A stretch of 64,000 nucleotides of DNA from Flectobacillus roseus (GTDB taxonomy: Bacteria; Bacteroidota; Bacteroidia; Cytophagales; Spirosomataceae), in assembly GCF_030056665.1 (NCBI RefSeq), contig NZ_JASHIG010000003.1; one strand, written 5' to 3'. Below the pieces are notes generated by a model. It made no database searches, was not told the origin of the DNA, and was given only the letters and a program-made list of their open reading frames with translations. Shown in pieces: positions 51,608 through 60,570 of the stretch. The position numbers were made by a program, and so were the translations under genes. Position 1 is the first letter of the stretch; each line of letters starts with the position of its first letter.

Positions 51608-52291
51608 ATGAAATTTGCCTTTCCAAAGAGTAGAAAAAAGATATTGCTTGGGCTTATGCTTGGGACAACTGTAAGCTTGGATGGTTGTCGAGTAATCAAT
51701 AAAAATCGTATCTATACCGATGAGAGGTGGCAGACAGTCCAACAGTCGTCAACTACTCGTAGTCGGGCAGTGAGCGATAGATTGGAACCCTCGTTAACAG
51801 CAGACGAAAGAGTGGCTCAGTATTTTGATAAGCAATTGGTCGACCTCCGAAAGCAAGTCAAGGTAAGCCCTGTGACTCGTGTTGACACCAAACTTATTCA
51901 CATACGCTTTGATACCGATTCTTATTTTATCGGCAACTCTGATATCCCTTCTGAGTTTGGCAAAATGAATATGGCCAGCCTTTCGCGTGTGTTATTGTCG
52001 TATCCTCACACGTCGGTCATTATGGAAAGCTATACCGATGCTAATGGTACCGATGCTTACAATGATCGTTTGTCTTTGAAAAGAGTAGCTCAAGTGGCCA
52101 ATTGGCTGGTATTGAGCGGTGTAGCTCCCAATCGACTCAAAGCCTTATGGTATGGAAAACGAAATCCTGTAGCAAGTAATGATATTGTAGACGGACAACG
52201 CATGAATCGCCGTGTGGAGGTATTTATTATGCCTCACAAAAGCTTGTTCGACAAAATTTCAACAGATATGCGTGTGGCAGGTACCAATTAA
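51608..52291 (+). CDS. OmpA-family envelope protein
   Basis: This 227-residue protein has a positively charged start and hydrophobic segment (KKILLGLMLGTTVSLDGC) that ends in L-D-G-C. It resembles a lipobox, but Asp before Gly is unusual, so lipidation is uncertain. Residues about 85-220 form an OmpA C-terminal domain: IHIRFDTDSYFIGNSDIPSEFGKMNMASLSRVLLSYPHTSVIMESYTDANGTDAYNDRLSLKRVAQVANWLVLSGVAPNRL and QRMNRRVEVFI. The Asp and Arg that bind diaminopimelate of peptidoglycan (YTDANGT and NDRLSLKRV) are present. It should tie the outer membrane to the wall. It has a promoter box and stands alone, convergent with menA. Confidence 0.85.
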   Translation: MKFAFPKSRKKILLGLMLGTTVSLDGCRVINKNRIYTDERWQTVQQSSTTRSRAVSDRLEPSLTADERVAQYFDKQLVDLRKQVKVSPVTRVDTKLIHIRFDTDSYFIGNSDIPSEFGKMNMASLSRVLLSYPHTSVIMESYTDANGTDAYNDRLSLKRVAQVANWLVLSGVAPNRLKALWYGKRNPVASNDIVDGQRMNRRVEVFIMPHKSLFDKISTDMRVAGTN

Positions 52292-52330
52292 AAAAAGCCA
52301 GAGTACAGTATGAATGCTCTATACTCTAGC
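52290..52330 (-). terminator. Terminator of menA
   Basis: On the minus strand GCTAGAGTATAG pairs with CTGTACTCTGGC (with two G-U pairs), followed by TTTTTTT. It also lies just past the OmpA-family stop. Confidence 0.75.
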
Positions 52331-52342
52331 CCCAAAATGTTA

Positions 52343-53242
52343 TTATAGGATTTGGCTTAGGCCAAACGTAAGGACAAATAGAAGTGTGGTCAAAGCCATT
52401 CTTTTCAAAAATGGGTCGATTTGAGCAGGTGTTTGTCCTTGAGAAATCCCACGACCAATTTTAATCAATAAGGGAAGTGTAACAACAAACAACCAATGAA
52501 TCCAGTTGTTGCCCGATTCATTTAAAAGTGTATAAATTACTGCACACAAAAATCCTACAATTAACAGTAACCAGTGATAAATAACCGCCTTTTCCTTTCC
52601 TAATCTCACTGGGATTGAATTTTTTCCTGTTTTCGTATCCGATTCTATATCTCGGATATTATTGATATTCAGTACGCCAACCGCAAATAAGCCACATGAA
52701 CTTGCTGGTAGAAAGTTTAACCAATCAAAGTTGTGAGTATATAAAAAGTAAGTTCCTAATACACCAACCCATCCAAAAAATATCAATACCGAAATATCTC
52801 CTAAGCCCATATATCCGTATGGTCGTTTGCCAACAGTGTAGGTAATCGCTGCAATAATCGATAAGATGCCAAGTCCAAAGAAGCCCAAAATCGTTTGCAT
52901 ATCGGTGTCTTTGAGCCCTTCATAAATCAATAATGAACCTGATGCCAAGGACAATACAGACATGATAATCATTGCTCTAGTCATTTGCTCTCTAGTAATA
53001 GCCCCCGTTTGTACAGCACGGGTTGCTACTGTTCTTTCTACACCATCTACGCCACTCACGGTATCGCCGTAATCATTCGCAAAGTTGGAAAGAACTTGTA
53101 AAAAAGTGGTAGTAAGCACTGCCAACCAAAAGATTTTCCAAGAAAAAGCATCATGACCTGCCGCCAAGAAGCTTCCCATTAAAATACTGGCAAGTGCCAA
53201 GGGCAATGTACGAGGACGAGCCGCCAAAATCCAATTTTTCAT
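52343..53242 (-). CDS. menA: 1,4-dihydroxy-2-naphthoate prenyltransferase MenA
   Basis: This 299-residue membrane protein has about eight or nine helices. It opens WILAARPRTLPLALASILMG, has the first Asp-rich motif in FANDYGDTVSGVDG and the second in NNIRDIESDTKTGKNSIPVRLG. These mark the UbiA superfamily, and N-D-Y-G-D plus the R-P-R-T-L-P start are typical of MenA. It attaches a polyprenyl tail to 1,4-dihydroxy-2-naphthoate, the next-to-last step to menaquinone, at the inner membrane. No other men gene is next to it. It has a terminator at 52290-52330. Confidence 0.95.
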   Translation of the reverse strand: MKNWILAARPRTLPLALASILMGSFLAAGHDAFSWKIFWLAVLTTTFLQVLSNFANDYGDTVSGVDGVERTVATRAVQTGAITREQMTRAMIIMSVLSLASGSLLIYEGLKDTDMQTILGFFGLGILSIIAAITYTVGKRPYGYMGLGDISVLIFFGWVGVLGTYFLYTHNFDWLNFLPASSCGLFAVGVLNINNIRDIESDTKTGKNSIPVRLGKEKAVIYHWLLLIVGFLCAVIYTLLNESGNNWIHWLFVVTLPLLIKIGRGISQGQTPAQIDPFLKRMALTTLLFVLTFGLSQIL

Positions 53243-53337
53243 GTGTTATATAAAAGCCTTTAAAGTATAAAATAAAACGAAAAAAAGTGGAAAAGTACCG
53301 CTAGCCACACGCTAGACGACAAACCTTTATCCAAGAA

Positions 53338-53384
53338 AAATACCGAATATACAGCTACAAAAATAACCTGTACACTCGGTATTT
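53338..53384 (-). terminator. Hairpin in the menA-peroxidase spacer
   Basis: AAATACCGAATATACAG pairs with CTGTACACTCGGTATTT (53368-53384) with one mismatch and one wobble, and lies downstream of the peroxidase gene. Confidence 0.6.
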
Positions 53385-53403
53385 AGATGTTTTTACTTGA
53401 AAT

Positions 53404-53540
53404 AAGTTAGCGGGTAAAATAAAATTAATTTTACCTGCAGTAGGCATTAAGCTATATGCCGTAAGCAAAAAGTATTTCTAACAAAATCATGAATATAATT
53501 TTTACCTAATGCCTACGGCTTACTGCCTAAAGCGTATTTT
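53404..53540. repeat. Copy of the AAGTTAGTGGGCAAAATA element
   Basis: The head AAGTTAGCGGGTAAAATA is followed by AGGCATTAAGCTATATGCC and TAAGCAAAAAG, a loop with AATCATGAATATAATTTTT, and GCCTACGGCTTACTGCCTAAAGC. It aligns with 31604-31735. It lies 24 bases past the peroxidase stop, in the 321-bp spacer. Confidence 0.65.
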
Positions 53541-53563
53541 AAGTTATCAAAAAAGATTCATGA

Positions 53564-54190
53564 TTACTTGTTCAACGCATCTTGGAATTCTTTGCTATTT
53601 GGTTTTACGCCTGAAGCAAAAAAGTTTGTTAACTCTCCTTTTTCGTTAATCAAATATTTACAGAAGTTCCAACTTGGTTCTTTGTCGTTCCAACCATTCA
53701 ATTCTTTTGTAGTAAGCCATTTGTACAAATCACATTTGCCTTCGCCTTTTACTACAACTTTTTCAAACATTGGGAATGAAACGCCGTAGTTTTTTTGACA
53801 GAAAGAAGCAATTTCACTATTTGAACCAGGCTCTTGTCCACCAAATTCATTCGCTGGAAAACCTAATACTACTACTTTCGCTTTGTTGGCTTGATAAAAA
53901 GCTTCCCAGTCAGCGTATTGTGGAGTAAAGCCACATTTTGAAGCAGTATTTAGGATAATCACTTTTTTACCCTTATAGTCCGCAAGATTTACGTCTTTGC
54001 CTTCTAATGATTTCATCTTGAAATCATAAAGCGTTTTTTTTGCTGCAAATTCAGTGTTCACAGGTCTGTTTTCGATAGAGTTTTTGGTAAAAGGAAGTGC
54101 TAATGCTCCTAGCAAGCTTCCTACTTTCAAAAGTTTAAGAATCATGACAGTTACGATTGTTAAAAGGATGATAAACAAGGGCTTTTTCAT
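53564..54190 (-). CDS. Glutathione-peroxidase-family thiol peroxidase
   Basis: This 208-residue protein has an N-terminal helix (residues about 4-22) that anchors it or serves as signal, then the GPx domain. It shows YDFKMKSLEGKDVNLADYKGKKVIILNTASKCGFTPQY with the catalytic Cys, FPANEFGGQEPGSN (Gln), and EPSWNFCKYLINEKGEL (Trp and Asn). A second Cys in IASFCQKNYGV may be the resolving Cys. It uses Cys, not selenocysteine. It removes peroxides, probably with thioredoxin-like reductants, in the periplasm. It is monocistronic. Confidence 0.92.
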   Translation of the reverse strand: MKKPLFIILLTIVTVMILKLLKVGSLLGALALPFTKNSIENRPVNTEFAAKKTLYDFKMKSLEGKDVNLADYKGKKVIILNTASKCGFTPQYADWEAFYQANKAKVVVLGFPANEFGGQEPGSNSEIASFCQKNYGVSFPMFEKVVVKGEGKCDLYKWLTTKELNGWNDKEPSWNFCKYLINEKGELTNFFASGVKPNSKEFQDALNK

Positions 54191-54273
54191 AAATACTAAA
54201 GCTGAAAGTTATCCAATATTGCCAATCCAATCAAGCGAAAAACAGGTTAAAGTCTGAATATTCGACAAACGGA

Positions 54274-56052
54274 TTACATTCTTGTTGGTACTTTTATACC
54301 TAATAACGCCATAGCCTTCTTAATTGTTTCGCCAACTGCTTTTGAAAGCTGTACTCTGAACTGCATCGCTTCTGGACTTTCAGCACTAAAAATGCTCAAT
54401 TCAGCAAATAGACGGTTATATGATTTTGCCAAGTCATACACATATTGTGCAATTAAGGCTGGTGAATATTCACGTCCTGCATCGGCAACTTTTCTTGGAT
54501 ATTCGCTCAATGCAAAAATGATTTCACGCTCTACTTCATGCAAACTAGTGTATACACTTGCTTCTTCGATATTGATATTTTGACCTTCTGCTTTTTTCAA
54601 AATCGAACAAATACGTGCGTGCGTATATTGAATGAATGGTCCCGTATTTCCTTGGAAGTCAATAGATTCGGCTGGATTGAAAAGCATACGTTTCTTTGGA
54701 TCCACTTTCAATAAGAAATATTTCAAGGCACCCATTGCCAAAGTACTGTATAGTTCTTCTGCTTCTTCAGGAGTAAATCCGTCGATTTTACCTAATTCGT
54801 TGGTACGTTCACGAGCGGTATCCTTCATTTCTTGCATCAAGTCGTCGGCATCTACTACAGTGCCTTCTCTTGATTTCATTTTTCCTGAAGGTAAGTCAAC
54901 CATACCATAACTCAAGTGGTAGCAACCTTCAGCGTAAGGACGACCTAATTTTTTCAAAATTTTGAACAATACCTCAAAGTGATAATCTTGCTCGTTACCT
55001 ACCACATAAAGCGATTTTGACATACCGAAATCTTTGTATTTCAAATCGGCTGTGCCCATATCTTGGGTGATATATACCGAAGTACCATCTTTACGAAGTA
55101 CTAATTTTTGGTCAAGTCCTTCATCTGCAAGGTCAATCCATACCGAGCCATCTTCTTTCTGGAAGAAAACTCCTGAAGCTAAACCTTCCTCAACGGTCTC
55201 TTTTCCTAAAAGATAAGTATTAGATTCTTTGTAGATTTTGTCAAAGCTTACACCCATGGTTTGGTATGTTTGATTGAAGCCATCAAAAACCCAATCATTC
55301 ATTTTTTGCCAAAGAGCTACTACTTCTTCGTCGCCTTGTTCCCATTTCAAAAGCATTTCTTGTGCTTCTTTCATCAATGGCGCTTGCTTTTTGGCATCGT
55401 CTTCCGATATACCTTCGGCTTTTAGGGCTTCTACTTCTACTTTATAGTTTTTGTCAAACTCTACATAATATTTACCCACCAAGTGGTCGCCTTTTAGTTT
55501 AGCTGAAGCGGGTGTTTCGTTTTGACCAAATTTTTGGTAAGCCAACATCGACTTACAAATATGGATACCACGGTCGTTTACAAGGTTGGCCTTGATTACA
55601 TCGTAGCCGTTGGCCTCCAAGATTTGAGCTACAGAGTATCCCAAAAAGTTGTTACGAAGGTGACCTAAGTGAAGAGGCTTGTTGGTGTTGGGAGAAGAGT
55701 ATTCTACCATGACAGTCTCGTTTTTGGCAGTGAGCTGACCAAACGAAGCATCACTTCTAAGGTGATTGAAAGTATCCTTCCAAGCAGTATCGGCAATAGA
55801 AATATTCAAAAAGCCTTGTACTACATTGAAGGTACTAACAACAGTAGTATTGTTGACCAAGTAATTTCCGATGGCATTTCCAATTTCTACAGGAGACTTG
55901 CGAAGAGCTTTGACATAGGGAAAAACCACAAATGTGTAAAATCCTTCAAAATCCTTACGAGTAGGCTGAAGGGCTATAGTTGTTTCGGAAACTTCAAACT
56001 CGGCCAAAAGGGCAGCTTGAATACTGTCTTGGAGTATTTTTTCGATATTCAT
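54274..56052 (-). CDS. argS: Arginyl-tRNA synthetase ArgS
   Basis: This 592-residue class I synthetase charges tRNA-Arg. It has the N-terminal Add1-like tRNA-binding domain (about 1-115), the HIGH motif as SPNTNKPLHLGHLRNNFLG, KGDHLVGKYYVEF, VYITQDMGTADLKYKDF and the equivalent of KMSKS in DLPSGKMKSREGTVVDADDL. The anticodon-binding domain (about 470-592) ends ETIKKAMALLGIKVPTRM, the standard end. Length is normal. It is monocistronic, with a likely promoter at 56155-56162. Confidence 0.97.
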   Translation of the reverse strand: MNIEKILQDSIQAALLAEFEVSETTIALQPTRKDFEGFYTFVVFPYVKALRKSPVEIGNAIGNYLVNNTTVVSTFNVVQGFLNISIADTAWKDTFNHLRSDASFGQLTAKNETVMVEYSSPNTNKPLHLGHLRNNFLGYSVAQILEANGYDVIKANLVNDRGIHICKSMLAYQKFGQNETPASAKLKGDHLVGKYYVEFDKNYKVEVEALKAEGISEDDAKKQAPLMKEAQEMLLKWEQGDEEVVALWQKMNDWVFDGFNQTYQTMGVSFDKIYKESNTYLLGKETVEEGLASGVFFQKEDGSVWIDLADEGLDQKLVLRKDGTSVYITQDMGTADLKYKDFGMSKSLYVVGNEQDYHFEVLFKILKKLGRPYAEGCYHLSYGMVDLPSGKMKSREGTVVDADDLMQEMKDTARERTNELGKIDGFTPEEAEELYSTLAMGALKYFLLKVDPKKRMLFNPAESIDFQGNTGPFIQYTHARICSILKKAEGQNINIEEASVYTSLHEVEREIIFALSEYPRKVADAGREYSPALIAQYVYDLAKSYNRLFAELSIFSAESPEAMQFRVQLSKAVGETIKKAMALLGIKVPTRM

Positions 56053-56154
56053 TGCGCTAGGAAAATTTTCCAGTGTTTACTAAAAGGAAGAAAGTGAAGA
56101 CCATTAAATATGGCAAAAAATCGTATTTGACGAAGTGTACCTTCTACCGAAGTG

Positions 56155-56162
56155 CAAAATTA
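56155..56162 (-). promoter_or_regulatory. Candidate argS promoter -7 box
   Basis: Minus-strand TAATTTTGC fits TAnnTTTG(C), about 100 bases before the start at 56052. A 14-bp perfect hairpin (56187-56200 with 56211-56224, TCTGAAAAAGAAAA arms) lies just upstream of it, between the divergent genes. Confidence 0.4.
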
Positions 56163-56347
56163 GCCAAAATCCCTTCGATAACCATATCTGAAAAAGAAAA
56201 CCTCTCTGCTTTTTCTTTTTCAGAACCTCTGAAATGTGTAAATTGTAAAAGAGATACAGAAAGATAACAATCTGATATAATGTTTGTTTTCCATTAAAAC
56301 AGAACTAATTTTCCGTTTAATTCTAGCAAAAACCTTTTACCGATACT

Positions 56348-57949
56348 ATGAAAAAACACCTTACTATCTTCATCTCTTCCTTTCGGGTTTTTCCTATTGT
56401 TAGGAATAATTTTTGGCGTATTGGCCTTGGGCTTCTTTGTATGCTTTGTTGTTTGGTAAACTTTTCAGTTTGGGCTCAATTGGATAAGGTGAATGATGTA
56501 GAGTATATCAAAGAATATGGCAAAACGAAGGACTGGTCGGTAATTCCGCTAAAAGAAAGAGGCGCTTTGGTGGTTCTTGATAATGCTGAAATATTTGGTA
56601 GAAATAGTCAATGGGAGTTTTATAGAATAGATTCTACGCTCAGAGAGCTGTGGAATACAAAGTATATACCACCTGTAAGAATGGAAAACCTGTTGACCTA
56701 TTCAAATGCCGACTATATGTATTTTCTATTTGCCGAGGCAGAGGCCGATGATTTTGTCATTACGCGTGTCAACTTGAGTTTGGGCGAAATAGATGAATTT
56801 AAAGGAAAATTAGTAGGCCTGCGAACCATTAGTCATTTTAAAGTTTTAGGAAACTCAGCCTATTTTGCAGGTACTTATTTTGACAAACCAGTAGTTATAT
56901 CATTTGCTTTTTTTAATGCTACTACAAAAGTTTTATCAGGAATATACGACAAAAATGTAACGATTAATTCTTTGGAGATTGATGAAATACGTAACGAAGT
57001 CAACGTGATCATCAATGAAAGAAGGAAAGGCATTTGCAGTATGTCTTTACTATCTTATTCATATATGGGTGATTTGCTGAGAACCAATCATGTGCCGTTA
57101 GCAGATCAGAAAAATGTCAATTTTGTCAGCGGAAGGCTCCTCCCTGTATCAGAGCAAGAAACAATTTTGGTCGGTAATTTTTCTACCAATTGCAGTAATT
57201 ATTCGAGAGGCTTGTATCTGACTCATTTTGAAAATGGTGAGCAAACAGGAACGACCATGATTGATTTTTCTGAGTTGAGTAATTTTTTTGGATACTTATC
57301 TCCCAAACGTCAGCAAAAACTAAAAGAAAAAATAGCGAAGAAGAAGACAGAGGGCAAGGAAACCAACTTTAGTTATTTGTTACAAGTACATGATTTGATT
57401 AAAACAGAAAAAGGCGCATTGGTACTGGCAGAGGTATATTATTATTCTCCAAACAATAACAATACCCTAGGAATGTACAATTATGCTCCCATAAGTATTG
57501 CCCAAGCGCAACGAATGCGAGCTAGAGCAGGGCGTTATCGTTATACGCACGCCATTGTTTGCGAGTTTACGAAGGATGGGAAAGTACTTTGGGACGATGC
57601 CGTTTCATTAGGTTCTCTTGAAGGGAGTGGTTTGGTGGAGCAAGTACAAGTGTCTCAATACAAAGGCGATTGGATAACGACCTATTTGGAGAAAGGAAAA
57701 TTGAATCTTCAAAATCTACACAATGGAAAAGGTTCTTCAGACAAAGAGTTGTTTGAAATAAAGTCAGATATTGAAAACCGTCGTATCGACGAAGAGGCCG
57801 AAGTGGCAGCTTGGTACGATAAGTATTTTTTGATTTGGGGAACACGCCAAGTACCTGCCAGAAGTGACAATGCTATGGGGTCGGAAGTACTTTATATTCG
57901 TAAAATGGCCTATGCGCCACAACAATCTAGCCCAACTAGTCAAAAATGA
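56348..57949 (+). CDS. Exported protein of unknown function
   Basis: This 533-residue protein has a long N-terminal segment with a hydrophobic core (residues about 27-44, RIGLGLLCMLCCLVNFSVWAQ), read here as a signal peptide. The rest is mostly beta-like with repeated W-x-F, R-x-D and V-x-V words: DWSVIPLKERGALVVLDNAEIFG, FAGTYFDKPVVISFAFF and GSGLVEQVQVSQYKGDWITTYLEKGKLNL. A Lys-rich helix lies near residue 320 (SPKRQQKLKEKIAKKKTEGKE). The strand pattern with fairly regular turns suggests a beta-propeller, but I cannot assign a family. It stands alone, divergent from argS. Confidence 0.75.
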   Translation: MKKHLTIFISSFRVFPIVRNNFWRIGLGLLCMLCCLVNFSVWAQLDKVNDVEYIKEYGKTKDWSVIPLKERGALVVLDNAEIFGRNSQWEFYRIDSTLRELWNTKYIPPVRMENLLTYSNADYMYFLFAEAEADDFVITRVNLSLGEIDEFKGKLVGLRTISHFKVLGNSAYFAGTYFDKPVVISFAFFNATTKVLSGIYDKNVTINSLEIDEIRNEVNVIINERRKGICSMSLLSYSYMGDLLRTNHVPLADQKNVNFVSGRLLPVSEQETILVGNFSTNCSNYSRGLYLTHFENGEQTGTTMIDFSELSNFFGYLSPKRQQKLKEKIAKKKTEGKETNFSYLLQVHDLIKTEKGALVLAEVYYYSPNNNNTLGMYNYAPISIAQAQRMRARAGRYRYTHAIVCEFTKDGKVLWDDAVSLGSLEGSGLVEQVQVSQYKGDWITTYLEKGKLNLQNLHNGKGSSDKELFEIKSDIENRRIDEEAEVAAWYDKYFLIWGTRQVPARSDNAMGSEVLYIRKMAYAPQQSSPTSQK

Positions 57950-57996
57950 TATAGGGTATCCTTTTATGAAAATCCTCGAAGAAGGATAGAATGTTG

Positions 57997-58004
57997 TATC
58001 TTTG
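57997..58004 (+). promoter_or_regulatory. Promoter -7 box of the threonylcarbamoyl-AMP synthase gene
   Basis: TATCTTTGC fits TAnnTTTG(C) exactly, 100 bases before the start at 58104 and just past the end of the preceding gene. Confidence 0.45.
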
Positions 58005-58103
58005 CGTGAAAATTGAAAAAACAAAAGTTTTGGAATACCGTTTTCCAGAAAATACTTTGTGCAAATAGCAATAGTTTCTTTGCTAAGACTAATATTTAAA
58101 ACA

Positions 58104-58667
58104 ATGGTAGAATTATATAGAGAGGCATTGACACATTTGAAGAAAGGTGATACTTTGCTTTACCCATCTGATACAATCTGGGGATTAGGTTGCGATGCAC
58201 GTAACGAAAAAGCTGTAGAGAAAATCTTGTCAATTAAGCATCGTCCCGCAAATAAGGCATTTATCGTGCTTATTTCAAAAATCGAACAGCTTTCAGAATA
58301 TCTAGTTGAAGTACCCGAAATTGCTTGGAATTTGGTTGAGTTTGCTGAAAAACCCTTAACAGTCATTTATCCTAAAGGTAAAAATTTAGCGCCAAACTTG
58401 ATGGGTCCAGATGGCAGTGTTGCTATTCGTTTGGTAAAGGATGAATTCTGTAAAGGTTTGGTGCATCGTATGGAAAGAGCGATTGTCTCTACTTCGGCGA
58501 ACATTTCAGGACAACCAAGTCCTACACAGTTTTCAGACATTGACCAGTCAATTATCGACAATGTAGATTATATTCTTAAAAATCCTAAAGGTGAAAACCT
58601 AAACGCCCAACCTTCTCAGATTGTTAAGATTGGGATGTACGGAGAGTTTGAGTTTATTAGAAAATAG
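58104..58667 (+). CDS. L-threonylcarbamoyladenylate synthase (YrdC/Sua5)
   Basis: From Met 58104 (MVELYREALTHLKKGDTLLYPSDTIWGLGCDARNEKAV) the protein has 187 residues; a Met at 58059 adds 15 residues not seen in the family. It has the YrdC domain: YPSDTIWGLGCDA, SIKHRPANKAFIVLI, FAEKPLTVIYPKG, DGSVAIRLVKDEF and VSTSANISGQPSPTQF. It makes threonylcarbamoyl-AMP from threonine, bicarbonate and ATP, the first step to t6A37 of ANN-decoding tRNAs. It is the short TsaC form without a Sua5 C-terminal domain. Monocistronic. Confidence 0.92.
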   Translation: MVELYREALTHLKKGDTLLYPSDTIWGLGCDARNEKAVEKILSIKHRPANKAFIVLISKIEQLSEYLVEVPEIAWNLVEFAEKPLTVIYPKGKNLAPNLMGPDGSVAIRLVKDEFCKGLVHRMERAIVSTSANISGQPSPTQFSDIDQSIIDNVDYILKNPKGENLNAQPSQIVKIGMYGEFEFIRK

Positions 58668-58997
58668 CAATATTTCACGATTGCCCGTTTACCATACTTG
58701 TATTGAGTTTAAGAAATGATAAACCCCAATTAGTCGAGTACGAAGGATTATAAAAACTATTTATTGCTGATATCGGATGTTGGATTTCGGAAGTGTAAGT
58801 TGCTATATTTTGTAAAAAACAAAGGTGTTTTACTTTATTTCCGAAATCAGAAATCCCAAATCTGAAATAGTCTCAAATCCTTTTTACAGTACTAATGCCC
58901 AACAGACCATTGACTCAAAGCGAATACTTTGTTCAATTGTCATCAGAGAATGAAAAGAAGGGAGCTATAGCTTCAGAGTCTTTTACAAAACAATTGT
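58668..58997. other. 330-bp spacer with the GTACGAAGGATTA hairpin repeat
   Basis: No gene. The block 58738-58869 is a copy of the repeat at 62601-62690: it opens GTACGAAGGATTATAAAAACTATTTATT, then GGATTTCGGAAGT, and ends TTTCCGAAATCAGAAATC. The two arms are separated by a TAAAAAAC-AAAGGTGTTTTA stretch. Confidence 0.55.
58738..58869. repeat. GGATTTCGGAAGT hairpin repeat, copy 1
   Basis: Arms GATTTCGGAAGT (58783-58794 area) and TTTCCGAAATCAGAAATC (58838-58856) can pair, with a head of GTAC(G/A)AAGGATTA(T/G)AAAAACTA shared with copy 2 at 62601-62690. Confidence 0.6.
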
Positions 58998-60419
58998 ATG
59001 AATTTTACAGAAACTTTAAATAATAACCCCATTTTCCAATTAGTAGCGGATTCGGCACAACAGCTGAATGTTCGAGCCTTTGTGGTTGGTGGATTTGTTC
59101 GTGATTTAATTTTAAATCGTCCTTCCAAAGACATTGATATTGTGTGCGTTGGTTCGGGAATAGAATTGGCTGAATTAGTAGCCAAAAATTCTGGACGTGA
59201 AGATACGTACTTGTCTGTGTTCAAAAATTTTGGAACGGCAATGATTCGTATTGATGATTGGGAAGTCGAGTTTGTAGGAGCAAGAAAAGAGTCATATCGT
59301 AGCGATTCCCGCAAACCAATTGTGGAGGATGGAACTTTGGAAGACGATCAAAATCGTAGAGATTTTACCATCAATGCGATGGCTATATCCTTGAACAAGA
59401 GTGATTTTGGGCAATTGTTGGATCCATTTGATGGTGTTTCTGACTTGAGAAGAAAAATTGTTAAAACACCACTCGAGCCAGGCATTACTTTCTCTGATGA
59501 TCCTTTGAGAATGATGCGTGCGGTTCGTTTTGCAACGCAATTAAACTTTGACATTCACCCTGATACTTTCGATGCTTTGTTGTCGATGAAAGATCGTATT
59601 TCGATTATTTCGAAAGAACGTATTACCGAAGAATTGAATAAGATTATTCTTTCGAAAGTACCTTCTTATGGGTTTAAATTATTAGATTCTTGCGGTTTGT
59701 TGCAACTGATCTTCCCTGAGTTCTGTCTATTAAAAGGAGTAGAAACAGAGGAGGGTAAAGGGCATAAAGACAATTTTTATCATACCTTACAAGTACTGGA
59801 CAATGTTGCCAAAAAATCTGACGACTTGTGGACTCGCTGGGCGGCTATTTTGCATGATATTGCCAAGCCTGCCACCAAGCGTTTTGATAAGAAAAAAGGA
59901 TGGACTTTTCATGGGCATGAGGAGTTGGGCGCCAAAATGGTAAAACCAATTTTTACGAATATGCGATTGCCTCTCAACGAGAAAATGCGTTATGTGAAAA
60001 GTTTGGTTCGCTTGCATTTACGTCCTATTGCCTTATCAAAAGAGACTATCACTGACTCTGCGTTGAGGAGGTTACTTTTTGAAGCAGGTGAAAATTTGGA
60101 AGGACTCATGATTTTATGTCGCGCAGATATTACTTCTAAAAATGGAGAAAAAGTAAAGCGCTACCTTCGTAATTTTGACATAGTTGAAGTGAAACTCAAA
60201 GAGGTGGAGGAAAGCGATAGACTACGTAATTTTCAACCTGTTATTACTGGCGAAATCATTATGGAAACTTTCGGGCTAACCCCTTCAAAGGAAGTTGGTA
60301 TTATCAAAATTGCTGTTCGAGAAGCTATTATCGAAGGGCAAATCGAAAATACGATGGAGTCAGGAATGCCATTTATTATTGAAGAGGGACGTAAACTAGG
60401 TTTGACACCCAAATTGTAG
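58998..60419 (+). CDS. cca: CCA tRNA nucleotidyltransferase with HD domain
   Basis: This 473-residue enzyme adds or repairs the 3' CCA end of tRNAs. The class II nucleotidyltransferase head has RAFVVGGFVRDLILNRPSKDIDIVC (metal Asp pair in D-I-D), RRDFTINAMAISL, DPLRMMRAVRFATQLNF (template Arg/Asp element: E/D-x-x-R form) and the neck RISIISKERITEELNKIIL. A C-terminal HD phosphohydrolase domain follows (about 255-400): GHKDNFYHTLQVLDNVAKK, WAAILHDIAKPATK and FHGHEELGAKMV, which can remove phosphate groups such as 2',3'-cyclic ends. Start 58998 is the usual one. Followed by a terminator-like hairpin. Confidence 0.93.
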   Translation: MNFTETLNNNPIFQLVADSAQQLNVRAFVVGGFVRDLILNRPSKDIDIVCVGSGIELAELVAKNSGREDTYLSVFKNFGTAMIRIDDWEVEFVGARKESYRSDSRKPIVEDGTLEDDQNRRDFTINAMAISLNKSDFGQLLDPFDGVSDLRRKIVKTPLEPGITFSDDPLRMMRAVRFATQLNFDIHPDTFDALLSMKDRISIISKERITEELNKIILSKVPSYGFKLLDSCGLLQLIFPEFCLLKGVETEEGKGHKDNFYHTLQVLDNVAKKSDDLWTRWAAILHDIAKPATKRFDKKKGWTFHGHEELGAKMVKPIFTNMRLPLNEKMRYVKSLVRLHLRPIALSKETITDSALRRLLFEAGENLEGLMILCRADITSKNGEKVKRYLRNFDIVEVKLKEVEESDRLRNFQPVITGEIIMETFGLTPSKEVGIIKIAVREAIIEGQIENTMESGMPFIIEEGRKLGLTPKL

Positions 60420-60430
60420 TATCTATTACA

Positions 60431-60465
60431 AGCTTTAGGCAATCTCAGCTATTTTGCCTAAAGCT
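60431..60465 (+). terminator. Hairpin after cca with repeat-family arms
   Basis: AGCTTTAGGCAA (60431-60442) pairs exactly with TTGCCTAAAGCT (60454-60465), then ATTTTA. The arms are the GCCTAAAGC word of the dispersed elements. Confidence 0.7.
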
Positions 60466-60570
60466 ATTTTATATTTCATAGCCGTATTTCACTTCCACAC
60501 ATCGTTCATTCGAACAAATCCTTGAATCTTCTGAATTATAGGCCACATATTTAAACAAATTCCTTGCTCC

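Noticed and set aside
56073..56267. Small 64-residue plus-strand gene in the argS divergent spacer
   Set aside because: It overlaps the candidate argS promoter and a hairpin, is Lys- and Ser-rich without domain signs, and its codons do not look selected.
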